Part shown: piece by piece, positions 36,546-48,793 of the stretch
How positions within the stretch are numbered: position 1 is the first letter of the stretch
How the letters are laid out: the number at the start of each line of letters is the position of its first letter
Assembly: GCA_029531795.1 (NCBI GenBank)
Contig: JAPEIS010000001.1
Location: 1,488,001 to 1,552,000, forward strand
Length of the DNA stretch: 64,000 bases
Reading direction: 5' to 3'
Source of the DNA: Sclerotinia nivalis
Taxonomy: Eukaryota; Ascomycota; Leotiomycetes; Helotiales; Sclerotiniaceae
Translations under genes and position numbers: made by a program
Notes under the pieces: model-generated
What the model was told of the DNA's origin: nothing
What the model saw: the letters and a program-made list of their open reading frames with translations, nothing else
Databases searched by the model: none

Positions 36546-37435
36546 TTATGCTGATGAGAATCTCACAAAGTCTATAACATCCTCAGCGGATTCGGCATTA
36601 GGTTCTGACAGCCATTCCCTCAATTTCTCTTGTCCAGCAACTGTAGCGGCAGTGCGAGCCAATTCCGGAATGCTGTGGCAAATGTCACTGAGGATATTCC
36701 TCGTATGCTCCGTTATGGCGTTACCAACGTTGTTGAATGGTAGAAGCTCATATTGAGCATCAACTCTTCTGGAGGGTAGAACAATACAAAGTTGTCTCTG
36801 AAAAGTTTGTACCGCTTCGAGGAATTGTGAGATTGATGTCAAAGGCAAGATTGGAATCTTAAAAGTAGACATCAGGCTAAATAAAGCTATGTTAGTAAGA
36901 ATTATCTTTCAATTTCCGATTGACGTGTCTCATGTACCTGATTTGGAGGTTCATATATTCTTTCATGCCATTATCGCTACTTCCCTTTCCGTGAAGAAGA
37001 AAAATAATTCCTACGTTGCGGCCTCCAGTTTGGTGATAGAGTCTTTCGATTCGGGCGGATATGTTGGCAGATGGTCGCATATCAGATGAAGATAGCAAGA
37101 GCACACGAAAGAACTCTCGCTCATCTTCTTTGCTTGGGCATATTGGAAGTGATACATCATGAGTGTTCAGAGTCGTCTCTATGTAGTTGTCAGTATTTCA
37201 AGTTGAGGTCCATTTTAAGAACCGCGACCTTTCCACTTTGGTATTTTTTCCATAAGTAAAGTGGAAGGCAATGTAGCCCATTCTTGTCTTTTCCGTAGTG
37301 ATGAACAAAACATGGTTCCATTTACGCCCTTGATTGGTATCGCATGATTTGTTGTTAAGATTGAGATGTACTTGAAAGGGCGGGAAAGATGGGACCTTTC
37401 TTAGCGCCAGATTGGACAAACGGGCAATTACCCTT
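36546..37435 (-). CDS. Conserved-looking hypothetical protein, 5' end and one junction unsure
   Basis: Minus-strand coding runs from about 37435 (after acceptor TGTAG) to the stop at 36546. A clear intron 36937-36877 (GTACAT...TACTAAC...TTTAG) joins NGMKEYMNLQI to SLMSTFKIPILPLTSISQF. Upstream, FPPFQVHLNLNNKSCD and HVLFITTEKTRMGYIAFHF are in the same frame, but a TGA at about 37200 interrupts. An intron with donor GTGGAA and acceptor TAGAG would remove it and give YGKNTKTTLNTHDV; otherwise the gene is broken. The start codon was not found; a first exon may lie further upstream. The protein mixes hydrophobic strands with LLHGKGSSDNGM and a C-terminal helical part (RNILSDICHSIPELARTAAT). I do not recognise a named domain. 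Confidence 0.5.
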
Positions 37436-37890
37436 CTACAAGTTTACACGTTTAGAATTTGGCATCACTTATGAGAGAAGTTATTCCGAAAATTATATAA
37501 AAATACACTGTACTTGTTCATATGTTTCACATTTGATGGGTTGAATTTACACATCTCGATATCTAAACCTTCTTCCTATACCGCCAGGCATAGACCAGAC
37601 GAGCTTGACATCCTGGGGAAGCTTCTACTTCCTTCCCCTTCACCCCCCACCCCTCACCCTTCCAGGTCCCCAAACTCCCGCCCCATTGGTGATATTGTAT
37701 ACTCAACGAGTATGCCTCACTCCTCTCGATAAAAATCCAGTGGGCTAAAGAGGACTTTCCATGCCCAACTCCATTCACGCATTTCTGCCGATTGGACAAC
37801 CGATATATAGGTGTTTCCACCTGTTATCGACAACGGGATCAAGTTCTTCACGCAGGTCAATTGGTGATGTTCTGCATAACAATACGAGAT
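37436..37890. other. Short intergenic region
   Basis: Between the hypothetical gene and the OPA3-like gene, both on the minus strand. A minus-strand open frame at 37563-37820 starts with GTG and shows no recognisable domain; it could contain a first exon of the neighbouring gene but I could not prove a splice. Confidence 0.4.
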
Positions 37891-38569
37891 TCAAGATCTC
37901 CATGCCAGCTTTTTCTTTCCATTTGCACCTCGAATTTCCTCCAAAAGTTGTTCTAGTGCCTCTACCCGCTCTTCTTGCCTTTTCTGTGATTCTTCTAACT
38001 CTTTCTGCCGTAAATTTAACTCTTCTTCGAGTTTTTGTAGCTCTGCCAGCTTTTCTGCGTTCGAATCGGGTTTCGACTGAGTCCTTATATACTCGTACAT
38101 TAACAAGCTGATAGCGACAGAGAGAATGAATGTATCGCCAATAACATCTGCGAAGAGATCAACGGCTTTAGTCTCATTCAAAGGTCTGAATTTCCGTCTC
38201 CAAACGCTGATGTTTTCTTGACTGTAATGGTGTGCTTTTTTGGCAGCCTCTTCCGCCTTGGTTTGTTCTTCTGTTTTCACAGTGGGGGTTCCTGCCTTTT
38301 CCCTGGCCCTTTTTTCGGCTTGTTTGTCCCGTAGGAGGTTCACTTGTATTCGCATGTTCCATTGATGCAGTGCTTGTCCTCCTCTAGCCGCTATCGCTCG
38401 GAATCTCTCGTGCTCATGAGCCTGCCTCTTAATCCAATTCTACGGGGCATTAGCTTGCAATCTCAAATTATTCTCGAAATATAGTTCCCAGCTTGATACA
38501 TACTGCACCATACTTAGAGATATGCCTCACGAAGAGGGATCCTAGTTTGAATAGAGGGAGCGCGACCAT
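37891..38569 (-). CDS. OPA3-like protein
   Basis: Exon 1 is 38569-38504 (22 codons, LPLFKLGSLFVRHISKYGA), with an intron 38503-38440 (GTATGT...CCGTAG) and exon 2 38439-37891, for a total of 204 residues. The N-terminal block continuing NWIKRQAHEHERFRAIAARG and QALHQWNMRIQVNLLR is the OPA3 signature; a membrane segment follows (FADVIGDTFILSVAISLLMYE). The C-terminus is a Glu/Lys coiled coil (about residues 150-195, LQKLEEELNLRQKELEESQ). Human OPA3 is a mitochondrial membrane protein tied to optic atrophy and fragmentation; the fungal role is little studied. The long charged segment between the two conserved parts is usual for fungal members. Confidence 0.9.
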
Positions 38570-39167
38570 AGTGATAGGTTGGAAGTTTTGGAGATGCCTC
38601 TATATTCCAAATACCATTAGCATGCCGAAGTGATAGATTTGAGCATTAATAATCTGCCATTATATAGCAAACTCAACCAAATATCAAAGCCACTGCAAGG
38701 CAAGATATGTGAGAGTTTAAGTTAGTCAGCCTGGTGCTGCGTAATTTTTGTGAAGTGTCCGAGTAAAAATAAGTGGAGTAATTTTTGGTGGAGTTCTGTT
38801 ACCGCATTTTCCTTTTGTACTGTGTTGTACCGTGTACTCCGTTAAGAGAGAAGGAGCGTTGCTGTGTCAACCAAAAAATTCGAGCTTGTTCACGCCCGGA
38901 CCAACGACAACCTTTCGCGAAACCGTTCGAGGCTGTTTACAATCGATAAGTCAGTTCAATCCCATGAAGGAGAAAGAACTTCATTTTTTCATACACTCAT
39001 CTTTGATCTGTCAGCCTCATCAATTCACTGTCCTTGATCATCCAACAATCTTGACAGTAAAATTGCTAACTAACCAGGAGAGAGAGGATATGTATTCGGA
39101 AAACAATTAAACCCTAATTGTAAGTACCTATCAATTCTCATTCAACAAAATTATTCAATGATCGGTC
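38570..39167. promoter_or_regulatory. Divergent promoter OPA3-like / Polo-like kinase
   Basis: 598 bp between start codons. A GTAAGT near 39120 may mark a 5' UTR intron of the kinase gene; no CDS was found. Confidence 0.4.
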
Positions 39168-42100
39168 ATGGAGGAAGTCAACATACACCAATTATCTCAA
39201 CATTGGACACCGAAAATTAGCTTGGTAGCATTATCAATTGCAGAAGAAGCCAAACAGAGACAAAAACCATCTCCAACCCAGGTTTCCGAGTTTTCGAACA
39301 GACATGGCTGCATGCTGGGGCAATATGTATATGATTATCCAGGAAGTGAAGACAAATGGCACTTGGAACTTCGATATCCCAAACTCGTATGGGAAACAAC
39401 ACCTCTCGAAATTGAAATTCTAGATATCATAGGATGTGTTCTTTCTCAGTTCAGCAAATTTCCCGCAAATTGTGATCGAAAATCACCAAGAAATTATCAC
39501 ACTATATTATTTTTTACTGACTACTGTACTATTCAGGGTTATTGCGCTCACGACAGTACTGAATTGGAAAATTTTCATGGGGTTATTCAGTTGGATCTCG
39601 AATTCAGGCGATTGCAGGTTGACAATAAATGCAACGGAGAAACTTACGAACAATTCACGAAAGCGGCTTTCATAAACATCGACCATTGCCTCATCTGGGA
39701 CCAAGAATTTCCTTTCAACGAAGAAATGGAGGCACTATCACCCAGAGACGTCAATACGAACATCCGAACGAAACCAATGGCGCAGAAAGCACCTCCCCCA
39801 ACTAAGCTAGCAAGAGAAAAGGATCATCCTCCACCACCGCCTAGTGAGGTACCAGAACCACCATGTTCAGACCGAAAGAATGGTTCCATATATAAGACCG
39901 GCCGCTGCCTTGGAAAAGGAGGATTTGCTATTTGTTACGAGGGTCAACTCAAAGGGACAAGGAAGAAATACGCTCTGAAGATTGTCAAAAGCCACATGTC
40001 ACAGAAGAAAATGGAGCAAAAGGTTGGTCCAGTGACCTTCGATCCTAGCATCATAAACTAAACCCGTGTGACAGTTTCAAACCGAGCTTCAAATTCATTC
40101 AAAAATGAATCACCCAAATATTGTTCGGTTTCACCGAGCATTTTCATACGACCAATGCACTTATATCGCAATGGAACTTTGCCCCAATGCTTCATTAATG
40201 GATATGGTCAAGAAGAGAAAATATCTCACGGAGCCGGAAGTTCGTTTCTACACTGTTCAGATCGCTGGAGCTATCAAATATATGCATGCGAGAGGTATAA
40301 TACACCGTGATCTGAAGATGGGAAATATATTTTTAGACAAGGATATGAATGTTAAAATTGGTGATTTCGGCCTTGCAGCATTGCTCATGTCGAATAAGGA
40401 TATGGCCGCATGTCGGAGGACAACTTTGTGTGGAACTCCCAATTATATTGCGCCTGAGATTTTATCTAAGAACAATGGTGGGCACGATCATGCAGTTGAC
40501 ATATGGAGCTTGGGTATCATTATGTCAGTCAACATTTTGTTTAGTATGAAAGTCTTGATGCTAACCCAATATAATACAGTTTTGCTATGCTTACCGGGAA
40601 ACCACCATTTCAATCCGCCACAGCTGATGAGATTTATCGACGAGCCAAGGAAAGAGAATACACCTGGCCACAACACTTCGTTGCTGCCAACATGATTTCA
40701 CCTGAAATTCAAGATTTGGTTTCTATCATGCTACAGGACGCAGAAGAGCGACCACATCCAGATGTCATTGTTCAACATCCATTTTTCACCTGCGGTTGGA
40801 TGCCCCAGGTTGAAGAGATGAGTGCTGATTTACTAGAGGATCCTCCTAGACCTGATCAATTCCCTTCAGTCGTTATCAAGCCTGGCAGGCCAAATCCGTA
40901 TGCTCGAAGTCTTAAAAAATTATGTATCAAGTGCGAAGTTGGTCCTTGGACTCCAAAGAAGCAGTACACCAGTCTTTACAAGGAATGTGCTTTAGAAGAG
41001 AAAGCCGGTCTCACCCCTCATGTACCTCTAGCCGAGGATATTGTCTACCGTCCATATGCCGAATGGATCAGAGAGCAGAATGAGCAAAACATCGAAGAGA
41101 AAGCTGCAATAGAGCCGGAGGTATCTAGTACGGTTGTCGAATCACTCATTGCAGACATTGCAGAGTCGACCCTTGCGCCACTAGCTAAGAAGCCAGTATC
41201 ACAAAGAACAGTTTCACAAAGGGCTGTTAGTCAAAGTTTTGCGGCACAACAACGCGTCAAAGACCAGCCCTCAAATACTGCTTCAATGAGAGGTGTCCTT
41301 CCTCGACGACCTAACCAGAGAGAAGCTAAGCTTAGAGAGACACCCAGTAATACGATTACTGAAATAAAACCCCGTGGTATTCTTAAGACTAAGGCTATTC
41401 CATCTGTTCCACAAATCTCCTCCGAAGCTGAAGGACGCCTTGCAGCAGATCTGGTGGACGAATTGAAAAAGGCTGATGAGGAACGAAAATCACAAGAGCT
41501 GAAGAAGCAGCAGTCTACGAAGAATGTTGTTTCGTTATTCTCGCCTCAGGAGAAGTTGGAGTGGTTGCCAGGCAGTAAACCAGACCACATCCTTGAAGGC
41601 CTACAACGCCTTCAGGTAGAGCTAGACCGAGCTTTAAACAGTAGATCAATCGCAGCCACTCCCAAATCTAGGCCAGCGACCCCTGCCATAGTCGTCAAGT
41701 GGGTAGATTATACTAACAAATATGGGCTTGGATATATTCTCAGCAACGGAAGCGTGGGTTGCGTCTTTAGGGAAACACCTGCTGGTTCTCCGGAAAGTGA
41801 AGATAACGTCATTGCTCCGTCTTGCATTGTCATTCGTGACGGAGAGAGGCATCTAGCGAATCGAACCAACAAATCGTACGTAAATAGGCATCAGATTATT
41901 CCAATCTCAGGTCCAAATGTCGAATTCTATGAAAGTAAGGGTGAGAGGGGAATGCTTCGTGGTTCAGTACCTGCAAAGACTTATAGAGTTGCTGAAAGTA
42001 CTGAGGGTCGGCCAGGGAGACTCCCTCTGGGAGTAGATGCATTTGATAATCGCAAGCGGGAGAAGATATGTTTGTGGAAAAAGTTTGGCAACTATATGTT

Positions 42101-42770
42101 CGCATATGGTAGAGATGCCGAGTATCCTCACGAATCATGGACAGCCGGTCAGAACCCTGAAGCTACTGTGAACGGCACAGTTATCACTTTTTATCAACGA
42201 TGGGGAGATGTCGGTTGTTGGGGATTTAGTGACGGCCATTTTCAATTCAATTTCCCGGATCACACTAAAGTCGTTCTTTCAGCAGATGGATTTTGGTGTG
42301 ATTTCTATCACCTTTCTTTCGAATGTGCACGAGAGCTTACCGAGAAGGGCACGCTTCCATCGACTGCTCTCGATGAGCGACAACACCTTTCCTATCCACT
42401 TCAAACACTTCTAAACTTCATAGCCAAACCAACGAGGGCAGCAAAACCCACAATACGCAAACGTCCTGAAATTGATCCAATGATCCAAGGTCTTCCCCAG
42501 GCGAATGACTTTAGAAGAAAGGTTGAATTCATTAGATGTGCAGTCAAAGAGTGGGTACATAATGGTGGTCTTGGAATCAGTGATATGGAACCTAAGACAC
42601 GTTTACGATGGATGGGATATCGAGAAATTTATGATGATAAGAAGCTCAAGCATGTCTGGACAACGGTTGGGGGGCGCAACGGAGACCAGAGACGAGTTGC
42701 ATGGTACGATCCTCGCAAACCGCAGGAGGTCATTTTTGACGCCGAAGTCAATGGACTTATGGTTGAATGA
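39168..42770 (+). CDS. plkA: Polo-like kinase with long N-terminal extension
   Basis: Exons 39168-40022, 40075-40523 and 40580-42770 give 1164 residues. Residues about 240-510 form a Ser/Thr kinase domain: P-loop GRCLGKGGFAICYEG, lysine in KKYALKIV, catalytic HRDLKMGN, DFGLA, and T-loop TLCGTPNYIAPE with the activating Thr. Polo boxes follow: PB1 near residue 805 (WVDYTNKYGLGYILSNGS, with the critical Trp) and PB2 near 920-1020, with the phosphopeptide-binding His-x-Lys pincer in FPDHTKVVLSADG. A tail of about 140 residues ends the protein. Polo kinases drive mitotic entry, spindle assembly and septation, docking to primed phosphosites through the polo boxes. Both introns are required for the kinase fold (52 and 56 nt). 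The first 240 residues precede the kinase and are unlike the short leaders of yeast and animal PLKs; a Pro-rich linker (HPPPPPSEVPEPP) joins them. Confidence 0.93.
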
Positions 42771-43477
42771 TTGGGTCTTTGGTATTTTCCAAATTACGAC
42801 GAATATCTCCAGTATTAAAAACGTTCATGGCAGAATCATAATAACATCGCTGGTGGGAATCGGGAGTTATATGGAGTATTAAATCGATATTTCGAGGAGT
42901 TTGGAGTCGATGGCATTCGTTGTGCAACACATGCACGGCGTTATTCATTCCCGATCATGAGTACATTTTGGTTGCTGTATTTTTCATTCTTCTCCATTCA
43001 TCCATCAAGTTCAAATACCTTTTTGCATGCATAGAATCTGGATTGGAGTTTTGCCTCCTTCATATGATATGAAGATTGATGAGCGGAGCGGAGCTTCCTG
43101 GCTCTTTGTGTTGGTTTTGGGTCCTCTTTCCAGTTGCTAATTTCAACTGAGCTGGCGAATTCTTTTCCCATCGGATGATGGAAGGAATTAATTGCAGGAG
43201 TGGGTACTTATACCCAGATACCTTATAGGTACTTAGATACTAAATTAATGATATACATAAAGCGTACTACATATTTTTGTCTGTTTGTGTGCTTGTGGAG
43301 TTGTATGATTGACATGTTGGTGATAGTGTCAATAAATAATTGATTGTGACCGATGCACAGTGACTCGTTTTTCGTCATTTCTCGTTCTCGGAGCGTTAAC
43401 TATCATAACATCGTTCACAACCTCAGAGTATCTTCATCTTCCCTTAAAAGAAGTCCGTGTCTCAGCCCATCAATCCC
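42771..43477. other. Intergenic between convergent genes
   Basis: Shared 3' region of the Polo-like kinase and the phosphate permease. No coding signal. Confidence 0.55.
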
Positions 43478-45464
43478 TCAGACACCCATCCCCCACCTAG
43501 GGGCATTCAAAATAACCCCCATCAAACACCCCGAAATAATACCCGTAATCGGCAACGTGATAATCCATCCCATATAAATCCATCCCACCATCCGCCAATT
43601 AATACTCTTGACATCCCCATTTACAAGGCCGACGCCAACCGTCGCCCCAACAATACACTGGGTAGTAGAAACGGGCAACGCGAGCCGCGTCGCCATAATC
43701 ACCGTAATGGCCGATCCGAGCTCCATGCAAAATCCTCGCGAGGGAGAATGTAACGTGAGTCTATTACCCAAATTTCGCATGATGTTATATCCATAAGTCC
43801 AAAGACCGATCACCAGCGCGCCGGCTCCGTAACATAATATCCATACCGGGACGGGCGATTTGGAGTTGATGGAACCGGTGTGCCAGATGAAATAGATGGC
43901 GGCGAGGGGACCGACGGCGTTGGAAACATCGTTGGCGCCGTGGGCAAAGGAGGCGGTGGCGGCGGTTAGGACTTGCAGGAAGGAATAGGTGTGTTCGGCT
44001 TTATTGTCGTAGTGGGTTGCGCGGGCGTGCATGGCTTCGAGGTCGCCGGTTAGGATGGAGGATTTCTTTTGTTCGGCGACGACGTCGACGGTGACGCCGT
44101 GGAAAAATAAACGTTTTGCGGTGGCGAGGAGGGTGGGGGGATCGTACCAGGGTTTTGAGGGTGCGTCGTCTTCGTTTGTGTGGACGGGAGTAGTTGTTAT
44201 CTCATTTCTTGTCGAGGAACCGATGTCTGATGAAGCGGGTGAGATAGATGAAATGTCATGTTTCTCATTCGCATCCTCATTTGAATTTGATTCAACATCA
44301 CTTGGCACCGTTCTTACAGTATCTGATCCTTCAGCATCAAGCTCCGCACGAGTCTTGTGTCCCTTGTAATAATTCTGGATAATCTCTCGTCCAGAGGTAT
44401 TGGGAGGAACCTCTCCGCGTCGAAGTAGCAATGGACCTTGGAGAATATGCCACCAGTGGAGTTGCCAATCGTTGAGCACTAGTTTACGGTAGAGGAAGGG
44501 GATGAGAAAAATGACGGATAAGAGAGCGCATCCTATTGCTATACCGAAAATGACACCAACGTATTCGCCGGGACCCCAAGTTTTGACGGCTTCTGATGCG
44601 GAAGCGGCGCCTTTCCAGACGATGAGCACTGTTCATATAAGTCAGATGTTGATCTGCAGGCTTGGCTTTAAGTGAAATATAAAGGGTGGAACTTACTGGT
44701 TAATAAACCCGTGGTAAGCCCAAAATAGAATGGAATACTGATAAGGGCAGCTCGTACAGGATCTTTTCGTTTCATGACGGAATACTTTGTGATCAGGAAG
44801 AGGATAGCTGCAAAACAACCCGCGATTCCGGGTACGATGATCCAGGCCGCGAATACTTGTGAGACACCATTCCAACCCCAGTTTACTCCATCGCCGCCTA
44901 TCGCCGCAATTCCTACTCCTATCACTCCTCCGATTATGCTGTGGCTGTAGAAATTTTCTTAGCAGGGTGCGTCTTTGATTGGGACTAAAATAATACTTAC
45001 GTGGTGGAAACAGGGAGACCTAGTCTTGTGGCCAGTGTTAAATATAGAGAAGAGGACACAAGAGCACATGCCATTCCCAGCATCAAAACAGATGGTTCTG
45101 CTTCGAAAGCCTGGGTGGAAAGAATTTTGCCACGGATAGTATCTGCCACCCGAGCACTGAACACTTGTTAATTTCGAGTATATTGAAGCAATAACTAACT
45201 AGATAGTGAGTGGGACATACCCAACACCAACGGCGCCACCAAATTCCATAACAGTAGCTATCATCATAGCTTGCTTCATGGTCAAGGATCTGGAAGAGAC
45301 GGATGTGGCGAAGGAATTCGCAACATCGTTTGCACCTGTTTTGGGTATCAGTAACGGATGCTGGGAATTGAGGAGGGGATTGCCGTACCGATATTCCAAG
45401 CATCGAGGAAAGCAAAAATCATGCCAATGGCAAAGATGTAATCATATTGTTCAAGGACTGCCAT
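43478..45464 (-). CDS. PHO89: Sodium/phosphate symporter, PHO89/PHO-4 type
   Basis: Exons 45464-45389, 45335-45221, 45156-45001, 44944-44697 and 44628-43478 give 581 residues, the usual size. The family repeat appears twice: [14 protein letters not shown] in exons 1-2 and [18 protein letters not shown] near the C-terminus, with the paired signatures [16 protein letters not shown] and [16 protein letters not shown]. About 12 membrane helices are visible, with a hydrophilic cytosolic loop of about 170 residues in the middle. It is a plasma-membrane, high-affinity phosphate transporter driven by sodium, normally induced by phosphate starvation. A CACGTGGG site 371 bp upstream fits that control. 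Confidence 0.95.
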
Positions 45465-46844
45465 TTTGATTCAGGCATTCAAATACAGAAATTACACAAG
45501 TTTGGCTTGATGGTTGTCGTATATCTAGGGAATCATATCTGAGGGAGGTTTACGAATATATATTCACCAAGGCAAAGATGTCGAGCCGAATTTCATATGC
45601 CACGTCCCAAGAAACCTTTTCCAAAGGCAGCACAACTTTGTTCTCTTGGTAATCTTATATTATTCTTGGTATCATTAATCTCTCAAACGTCGTTGACGTT
45701 CAAGGCTTCTATTCCCACTGGTCAATTCCACGTTGTGTTACCAACAACAAAGATTTGAACCCCAAGGAATCCCAAGACAGTTCAAGGCCTTGGTATAGGA
45801 GTAGCGAGAGCCTGGGAAGCACTGCACGTGGGCCTCCTGATGATCTTATTGGAGTATTGGACTTCACTTCACCATTACAAGTTCATGAGGCTGTGTTGAT
45901 GATGGCATTCTCTAGTACTTTGGATTTTCATCGTAGCTTGAAAGAAAATGATTTTGTTGCGATGGACATGTGCATTAAAACGGGTTCCCATAGGCTGATG
46001 TTGAGCTTGTGGCTGAGATGATGTGGCTGAAAGTCGAAAATTTTGGGGAAGTGCGATTTCCTCATGACAACATCGGTAACCCCACTTATCGGTAGTTAGA
46101 AGTAGTAGAAAGTGGTAGTTTCACTTGTGGATTATCTATGGAAATGTCAGGATTTGATTAAGGGGTTTGTTACTGTATTCATATAGCCATAGCTCGCTGG
46201 AGGTCGATTCCCAGGAAGTGTTGATGTCAGGATTGTGAGTAAGACGCATGTTGGTGATGATGATAGATATGGACACTATATAAATACATCAACCATTTCG
46301 ACTTCGGTTGAATACTACTCGTCCACTTGGGTTGGCAGGCTTTGTGTGAATGATATGAATGATGGATTGGACCTTTATGTTGTATGGAAGGTGGAAAACA
46401 ACATGGCTTACTAGTAGCTCACTGGTAGATATACTAGGGTAATAGATGTCAGTATCATGCAGATAGAATGCATTAGAAAGATAGGAAGACGAGAAGCTTA
46501 AGCTGTATGATTCCTAGATTGATTGGTAGATAGACATCTCATGGCTCAACACCGAAAACGCAAAAGAAGAAACACTATATCAAAAAGTCAAGTCAAATAT
46601 TCATTTGAAGTATTTTGTGCGCCTAAATTACAAAGTTTCGCGTCGTAATTTGCATATCACTCCACGTTCAATAATGGAATTCCCAATCCATTCACGATAA
46701 TTCGAAGGTAGTGGAGTGCTTCGAAAAAGATTGCTAAAATGCATGCAAATATAGACGTTCCGATCCCCCGTTAATTGAAAAAATCATTCGTTAACTATTT
46801 CTTCCTTATTCTCCCCAGCTTTCATTATTTCGTCCATCCGATAT
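45465..46844. other. Intergenic, PHO89 promoter and calnexin 3' side
   Basis: 1.4 kb. It holds the PHO89 promoter and the 3' region of calnexin (both genes on the minus strand). An open frame at 45755-46021 starts with TTG and has no known motif; I do not call it. Confidence 0.5.
45834..45842 (+). promoter_or_regulatory. PHO4/NUC-1-type E-box in PHO89 promoter
   Basis: GCACGTGGG, core palindrome CACGTG at 45835-45840, 371 bp upstream of the PHO89 ATG. CACGTGGG is the high-affinity site of yeast Pho4, and Neurospora NUC-1 binds CACGTG. Site seen in the sequence; control is inference. Confidence 0.6.
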
Positions 46845-48793
46845 TTACGATGAGCTCTTGGTTGAGCGTTTGTTGAGCTCTGCCTTAGCAGCGTCAGTTC
46901 CTGATGCAACGGCTTCAGCGACCTTGTCTTTGGCATCAGTAGCAGCATCCTTGGCCTTAGCGGCTGCCTTCTTGACTTGTGGTGGTGGGGTAGATCCACT
47001 CATGCTGACGATACCGACAATGATGGCAATGAGGGTAACGAAGACGGCACCAATACCGGCAGCAGCCTCAGGAACAAACTTGACGGCTTGAATGGGGTCG
47101 TTTTGGGCGATAGTGAAGAACAAATCGAGCTTCTCTTTGACGTAATGAACTGGGTCATCAGCGAAGTTGAGATCAGATGGAGACTTTGGCTTGTCCTCAG
47201 GCTTTGGAATGGACTCGATTTCAACCAATTGTTCGATGGGGTGCTTCTCGTGGAAGGTCTCATCGGCGAACTTGGCGGCATCCTCAACAGAGTGACCAAT
47301 GTAGATGTTGTCAAAGAGAATATCACTTTGCATAGTCCAGATTTCGAACCCGATCTATGACGATGTTAGTATCATGATATTCAAATGAGACAAATTACTT
47401 ACGGCTCCCATTGGCTCGAGATTGGAGGGGTTCTTGTCCTCATAGTAGTCTGGGTTCTTGATCTTGCGTGGAGCCCAGACACCCTTGTAGGCTGGGTTAT
47501 CAATGTAAGGTGCCGTCCACTTGCCCTTGTAAGCTGGGTTCTTGATCATTGGCTTCTCCCATGGACCACAGCCGGAAGCATCCTCACACTTGGCGTTTGG
47601 TACGGTTGGGGCGACCCAATCTCCATCCTCTTCTTCATCCCAATCCTCTGGCTTTTGTGCCTCTGGATCTGGGATACTGAGAGGCTCATCCTCCAACCAA
47701 TCCTCAGGCTTAGTAGCTTCCTCATCGACGATCTCGAATGGAGCGTCCTCATCCCAGTCCTCGGGCTTCTTAGCTTCTGGATCTGGAATACGGGCCTCGT
47801 CAACCCAGGTGTCTGGCTTAGAGTCCTTGGCATCTTCAATCTCCTTAGGTGGGTTGAATGCTGGGACGAAGTCGTCGGAGAGAAGGTTAACTTCCTTGAC
47901 TTGTTCACCATCCAACTTAATGATGGCTGTGTTGTTGGGGTGAATGATCAAGGTGTAGAGCTCGGTAGTCTTGAGGATTCTGGCTGCTGGTGCAGGAGTC
48001 ATATGCTTCTCCTCATATTCACCAGTCTTTGGGTTCTTGTGATTGATGATAAGGTGGACCTTGTTGGTGGTACCACACTTGTCAGGACCGAACATGACAA
48101 CGTATGGAGATGCGTTGGAGAACTCCTCTTGGTGAAGAGCCTTGTTGTCACGGAGAAGCTTCAAGTATGCTCCACCACACTCAAGACCATCTGTTTAAAT
48201 GTCAGTGATGTTAACTAATTGATCGGGAATACTGATACTGACTTTGCATCTTGACCTCATATTGAACAACAAGGGTCTTTCCCTTGTTGTCAATCTTCTT
48301 GGGGAATTTTGCAGAGATGGCGTGATGGGCAGCTGCGTTCTTGACAACGAGACCCTTATCTCCCTCCATACCCTTGAAGACGTGGGGTTCCTCAACAGCC
48401 CATTCTCCAACATAAGCCCATTCTTCCTCTTCTTTGTCAGAACCCTTGGTGTCCTTTTTGGCGTGGGATGGCTTCCATCGTGTCTCCCAGTCATCGGTGA
48501 ATTGTTCGACAAAATCGGCAGTTATTTTGGTAGGCTGTAATAGATTTGATTGTTAGGAAATCATCTCGAGGATAGATCTTGAAGAGTTCGGGATGCGTAA
48601 ACTATTGAATACTTACAGTGAAGGTAGGAAGTTCAATGCTGGTAGAAGTGGCAGATGAGACTGATGAAGAAGCTTCAGTAGCAGCACTTGATACTGAAGA
48701 GCTTGCTTCACTAAGTACAGATTGAGCATCGGCATTGACAGAACCTGCCAACAGAGCTGCTGCTGAGATAGCAGCGGTAGTATGAAAACGCAT
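46845..48793 (-). CDS. clxA: Calnexin, ER lectin chaperone
   Basis: Exons 48793-48617, 48534-48243, 48190-47403 and 47354-46845 give 588 residues. A signal peptide ([20 protein letters not shown]) is followed by a Ser/Ala-rich stretch of about 35 residues, unusual in amount. The lectin domain shows [16 protein letters not shown], formed across intron 2, and [20 protein letters not shown]. The P-domain has repeats of the [15 protein letters not shown] type followed by [15 protein letters not shown] repeats. After [12 protein letters not shown] comes one membrane segment ([19 protein letters not shown]) and a short Lys/Ala-rich cytosolic tail. It binds monoglucosylated N-glycans and holds glycoproteins in the ER until folded. 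All intron borders are GT..AG. Confidence 0.96.

Noticed and set aside
43457..44369. Plus-strand ORFs opposite the phosphate permease
   Set aside because: Antisense shadows of the PHO89 coding exon.
47385..48218. 277-codon plus-strand ORF
   Set aside because: Antisense of calnexin exon 3; Trp/Leu-rich translation reflects the reverse of its acidic P-domain.
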